A stretch of 64,000 nt of DNA from Byssochlamys sp. IMV 00236 (Eukaryota; Ascomycota; Eurotiomycetes; Eurotiales; Thermoascaceae), in assembly GCA_001931875.2 (NCBI GenBank), contig MSJH02000650.1, positions 1 through 64,000 of the forward strand, given 5' to 3'. Shown one piece after another: positions 59,936 to 64,000 of the stretch (position 1 is its first letter; every line of letters begins with the position of its first letter). The position numbers and the translations under genes were made by a program. The notes below the pieces were generated by a model. The model saw only the letters and a list, made by a program, of their open reading frames with translations. It was not told the DNA's origin and did not search any database.

Positions 59936-61198
59936 ATGCCCGGAAAGGTCCTGCCTACGTTCACACCGGCCGAGGTCGCGGCGCACAACACAGAGAAGTC
60001 CTGCTATGTCACGCTGGGCTCCAAGGTCTACGATGTGACCTCCTTCGTGGACGATCACCCCGGTGGCGGAGATCTGATCATGGAATACGCCGGAAAAGAT
60101 GTGTCGGAGATCATGCGCGATGTTGTATCCCATGAACACACGGACGCTGCTTATGAGATCTTGGACGAATGCCTCGTGGGCTTCGTCTCATCGGAATCGA
60201 CCGCGAAGAGCATGGCTAATGGAGGAGCGCCGGCGACGGGGGTAGAACAAACAAACGGCCAAGTTGACTCGCGACCTGTCTATGCCACTGGCATGTCTAG
60301 GGAAGAGGACCTATCTGTGGATACGGACCCGGTAGCAGATTACCGCACTCACAAGTTTCTCGATCTGAATAAGCCGCTTTTCCCGCAGTTGTGGTACGGC
60401 GGTTTCACCAAGGAATTTTACCTGCAACAAGTCCACCGTCCTCGCCATTACAGAGGAGGGGAATCTGCGCCTTTGTTCGGGAACTTCCTGGAGCCGCTCA
60501 CCAAGACTGCCTGGTACTGCGTGCCAATTATTTGGTTCCCGGCCGTTACGTATGGCACGTTCATCGGTTCGACCGGGTTCACGAACGTGGTCGAGCCTGC
60601 CGCGTACTGGATTCTGGGATTGTGTATCTGGACACTGGTCGAGTATGGAATGCATAGGTTCCTGTTCCACATTGACAAGTATGGCCGTCCGCGCTTCCTT
60701 CGTCGTTAGAAGTATTCACTAATTGATTTCAGGTACCTGCCCGATAACCGTGTTGGAATCTCGCTCCACTTTGTCCTGCATGGCATCCACCACTACCTTC
60801 CGATGGACAAGTATCGTCTTGTTATGCCGCCAACTTTGTTCCTCATTCTTGCCACTCCATTTTACAAGCTAGCCCATGCCGTTTTCTCCTACAATTGGTA
60901 CGCGGCTGTGATGGTATACTGTGGTGGTATCTTTGGATATATCTGCTACGATATGACGCACTATTTCCTCCACCATCGCAAGTAAGTCACTTACCATACG
61001 ATGTTTCTTGCCTTTGGAACTCTTATACTGACTTTGGTCCTTAGCCTCCCCCTTTACTACAAGGAGCTGAAGAAGTATCATCTCCAGCACCATTTTGCCG
61101 ATTTCGACAACGGCTTTGGTGTCACGAGTCGTTTCTGGGATAGAGTCTTTGGTACGGAGCTCGAGACCCCGCCTCCGAAGGAGGTGAAAACCCAGTAG
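59936..61198 (+). CDS. scs7: ceramide/fatty-acid 2-hydroxylase with cytochrome b5 domain (3 exons)
   Basis: ER enzyme that adds the alpha-hydroxyl group to the very-long-chain fatty acid of ceramide, a step of sphingolipid synthesis. Exons 59936-60678, 60733-60981 and 61045-61198 give 381 residues against 384 in yeast Scs7. The N-terminal cytochrome b5 domain has the haem motif DDHPGG (His41), with the second haem ligand probably His68. After a linker comes the integral-membrane hydroxylase with the di-iron histidine clusters EYGMHRFLFH, LHFVLHGIHHYLPMD, HYFLHHRN and KKYHLQHHF. Four hydrophobic helices are visible (for example AYWILGLCIWTLV and LFLILATPFYKLA). The last splice turns HHR into HHRNLPLYYK, as in the family. 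The C-terminus ends KTQ. No defect seen. Confidence 0.95.
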
Positions 61199-62350
61199 GT
61201 ACGGGCAGCTCGAATGGAGGTCGCTGGCCTTCTGATGTATTTTATGTGGATGTTCAAAACTCTCCGAAGATATTTATGTAATTTATTGTTGCGCTCATTA
61301 ATGCGGTACGCTCGCTTTTGGGAGGTGGTTCGCTTTCATGTTTGAAGAGGCGACATATGCGGACTTGGTCCATTATGTCTATCTGCCGCTTCCAAGTATA
61401 TAGCGTCATTGCTGCTGAGAGCATCCACGAGTGTCGTTTGGGTGCGTGGGCATGGCGTTCTTCTTTAGCTGTGAGCTTCAGGTAATAAGGACGGTTGTCT
61501 GGATACATACTTAGATATATGCCTAATTGATAATGAAACTCTTGCTCTAATGGGATAGTACTCCTTTTGCGTGTTAAGCTTGGGCGTTAGCCATCTCCCC
61601 TATGTTATCCACGTTACATCTCCTTGGGGCAATTGTTGTCAATCGATCGTGAACAACAGGGCCGAACAACAGCAACACTGGAAGAACCCCATTCCGAAGG
61701 GCAATAAGCACGGCGATCTGCAGAACCCCAGTTGTAGTCACAATACAAATGCAGCCAACGGCCCGTTCCCGAAATAACGGCTTCCAGCATCGGCAAAATA
61801 GATGGCTGGGAGACAAGCAGAAGTTTGCTGCGAGGCCTTTCCAACGGAGGGTCGTACCTCGATGGTGTTCGGGCTGGCGGTCAAGAACGCGATACCCAAC
61901 TAAACCACGCGCATGACCGCTTTAGGGCGACAACATGTCGAATAGGCCGTCGACACGGTTCTCTGCACCCACTCCCAATAGGAATCTGCACAATTCATCA
62001 GTGTGGAGAAAAGGCCTCTCTTTTTATCTCAAGCGGCATCATGGACGACCTAATGATACGGCAGATGATAGCGGTGTTGACCGCTTGCATCCAATGTGCA
62101 GCGTAGTTAGGGAGCAGAGGGGGATGGACAGCTCATTAGCAGCATCATGACTCACATCGAGCTATTATTGAAATACCCCCCTCGTTGTCCCTTCTCTCTG
62201 ATGTTCGATCCTTGCGGGCATCTTTTGCGGAAACCCGTCACAGTTCTCCGATTGTGAGGACTGTTTACCACCACATCTTCTACGCATCTACTACTCTCCA
62301 AATCCCGAAGCTACTGGCTGTCCTTGCTCTTCTTTTTACCAGATCTCACC
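61199..62350. other. intergenic, no gene seen
   Basis: 3' region of scs7 and promoter of the next gene. Open frames up to about 93 codons lie on both strands over the same bases without recognisable motifs. Confidence 0.6.
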
Positions 62351-63483
62351 ATGTCTATGACAAGGAGACTGGCGCAGTTTGAACAGGGCAGGGAGCTGCC
62401 GGGGAAGCCTATGGCCAAGGGCATTGAGCCGTCGAAGAAGGAGGAGGTCGTGCCTTGGCTGTGGGATTTCGCTTATCTCTACAAACCAGGTGGACTCAAC
62501 AATCTGGACGATGGAAAGTCCAAGGATAGCGAGGTCAATGTTCAAAAGCAGAAAGCGGCCGAGGTAGGTATTCTGACAGACTGGAATGATCATACATGTG
62601 CTGACCACTATACCAGGCCCAGAAGCCGGCCCCAGATTATTCGATCAAGTCCTGGAAGGCAGGTATCTCCTGCAGTGTCTGGTCAGTACCGGACATCTCG
62701 ATGCATCCCATCTTCAGAAATGTGCCTTCATGTGTAAGTATCCACGATGAATCTATATAGTGCCATTTCCTAACATTGGGCTCCTGACAGGAAACTTTAT
62801 ACGAGAGAGCAAACGAGACACGAGGCCAAATCACAGTGCGTGTGATCAACACCGTCTCGAGGCCGGCTCCAAATATGCAGCCTCGTGCTGTCTCTTCTAG
62901 CACCACTGAGTGGCTCCCATATTCAGTGAGGGGCTCGCAGTATGGTGGAGAACAGCGCAAGCCCTCCAAACGGAATTTCATTTCTCGACTCTTCACACGG
63001 GTGAAGGAAAAGACGGAGTCATTGTAAGTTCACAACGACTCATAACTCACATGGTCAATGTACGGCTACTAACCCCTATACAGATATCACAATTATGCCT
63101 CTACTAGACGGATCCGCAAGCAACACAAGGACTACCATGACCGGGACGTCGAGGCGGCAGGGGAGCTGCTTGGGGAGAGCTTCGAGGAGGATGTGCCAGA
63201 CATCCAGCCACAACCCGAGCGCCTCGAGGAATCCTTTCATTCTGCCCAGAGACAAACGTCCCAAGGGTACAGTCGATTGGCTCCCCAGAGCTTCCCAACG
63301 CCAGACCTGTCGTCGCCCGAGACTGTGCCTCCGCCATATCATTCAGCATGCGAGATCCCGCCACCACCACAGTACTCTCCCTCCAGCACGGCTCTACCTC
63401 TCCAGGAACCCTCACCAAAGCCTACTATTACCAATTTGGTATCGAAAGTATGGTCCTGGATCTGGGGGCGTCGTGCATCTTGA
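62351..63483 (+). CDS. unrecognised fungal protein with proline-rich PPPY tail (4 exons)
   Basis: Exons 62351-62563, 62617-62733, 62791-63023 and 63084-63483 give 320 residues. All junctions are GT...AG and in phase, with clear branch sites (GCTGAC, CTAAC, ACTAAC). I do not recognise the family. The N-terminal third is charged and contains VVPWLWDFAYLYKPGGLNN, which looks like a conserved core. The middle is basic (KPSKRNFISRLFTRVKEK and RRIRKQHKDYHDRD). The last 75 residues are proline-rich with PPPY at 270-273, a possible WW-domain (Rsp5-type ligase) docking site, and the end is WSWIWGRRAS. No signal peptide or membrane helix is seen, so a cytosolic adaptor is one guess. The regular splicing argues that this is a real gene. 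Confidence 0.72.
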
Positions 63484-64000
63484 AGTCGCCTTGGAGCACA
63501 ATACTCCCCTCCGAACTAATTCACCTCTTGTTTACGAAACTCATGACCTATTCACTACAAATCTACGTATATATGTGTCGATCAACCTGTAATACAGGTG
63601 TGTGGTATACGACCGGAAGGACCGCGACATACGACGACGGTCTTGGAAGGAATAACGATGACACGCAGACAGCATATATCTAATATCTGACCACCAGTCA
63701 ATCATGGTTCACGGTTCATGATGGTATCCATTGCTATGCCATCCTATATGATACAAGGTCAACCAGCTAGGAATTGATATGGTGGCGACGAGTAGTGACA
63801 CTCCGGGCCAACTACAGCACCAATTTTGTGCTACGGGGTTTGGCCCTTGGAGGGTTATTATACTAGGACTATAGGCTTGCATCGCTGAACAAGCCCGGAA
63901 AGGTTCTTGTGTATAGATATGGTCTGTTGAGCGGTGGCAGATCATCCTGGGTAGAAATGACTTTCCTTTGTAGAATGTTGCCTAGGATCGTTCATTGAGA
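63484..64000. other. window end, 3' region, no gene seen
   Basis: About 517 bp after the last stop codon. The only longer frame (78 codons, minus strand, 63709-63945) has no features I recognise. Confidence 0.55.

Overview
The window looks like nuclear DNA of a filamentous ascomycete, most likely Eurotiales (Aspergillus/Penicillium-like). Genes are monocistronic on both strands and are split by short introns (about 43-163 nt) with GT...AG ends and CTNAC-type branch sites. The proteins are typical fungal ones: two Zn2Cys6 regulators, a secreted M28 aminopeptidase, and a cytochrome-b5-fused sphingolipid hydroxylase. All exon models were joined by hand from splice signals and reading phase. They were not checked against transcripts or databases.

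Layout. 0-1.6 kb: the 5' part of an unknown minus-strand gene, divergent from a frameshifted PD-(D/E)XK-nuclease-like gene. 2.9-4.9 kb: a five-exon Zn2Cys6 regulator of the Upc2-like type (minus). 4.9-11.4 kb: gene-poor. 11.4-13.0 kb: secreted leucine aminopeptidase (lap2 type). 14.1-14.5 kb: a small secreted six-cysteine protein. 14.9-32.9 kb is a conserved housekeeping block. It holds transportin/Kap104, a Sac-domain phosphoinositide phosphatase with an hSac2 domain, a NIPA-type Mg2+ transporter homologue with eight exons, a long acidic protein of unknown function, and the divergent coatomer delta subunit.

32.9-48.6 kb is an accessory island. Its core is a sharply bounded, extremely AT-rich, ORF-free block at 36.6-44.0 kb. 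I read this as an old repeat or transposon eroded by RIP-like C-to-T mutation. It is flanked by a 13-bp inverted repeat and holds internal duplications that differ only by transitions. 48.6-51.3 kb: a second Zn2Cys6 regulator, with a fungal_trans-type middle domain. 52.5-54.2 kb: a BTB-like protein (minus); a 33-N assembly gap followed by a 16-C run lies just beyond its 3' end. 56.1-57.5 kb: a protein that resembles orotidine-5'-phosphate decarboxylase but lacks the catalytic lysines. 59.9-61.2 kb: ceramide/fatty-acid 2-hydroxylase (scs7). 62.4-63.5 kb: an unrecognised four-exon protein with a proline-rich, PPPY-containing tail.

There is no sign of a metabolic gene cluster. The genes serve separate cell functions: nuclear import, COPI traffic, phosphoinositide and sphingolipid metabolism, Mg2+ transport and extracellular proteolysis. 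The regulators, the small secreted protein and the pseudogene border the gene-poor islands, as is usual for accessory DNA in these fungi. I found no convincing tRNA, rRNA or CRISPR array and no intact transposase or reverse transcriptase.
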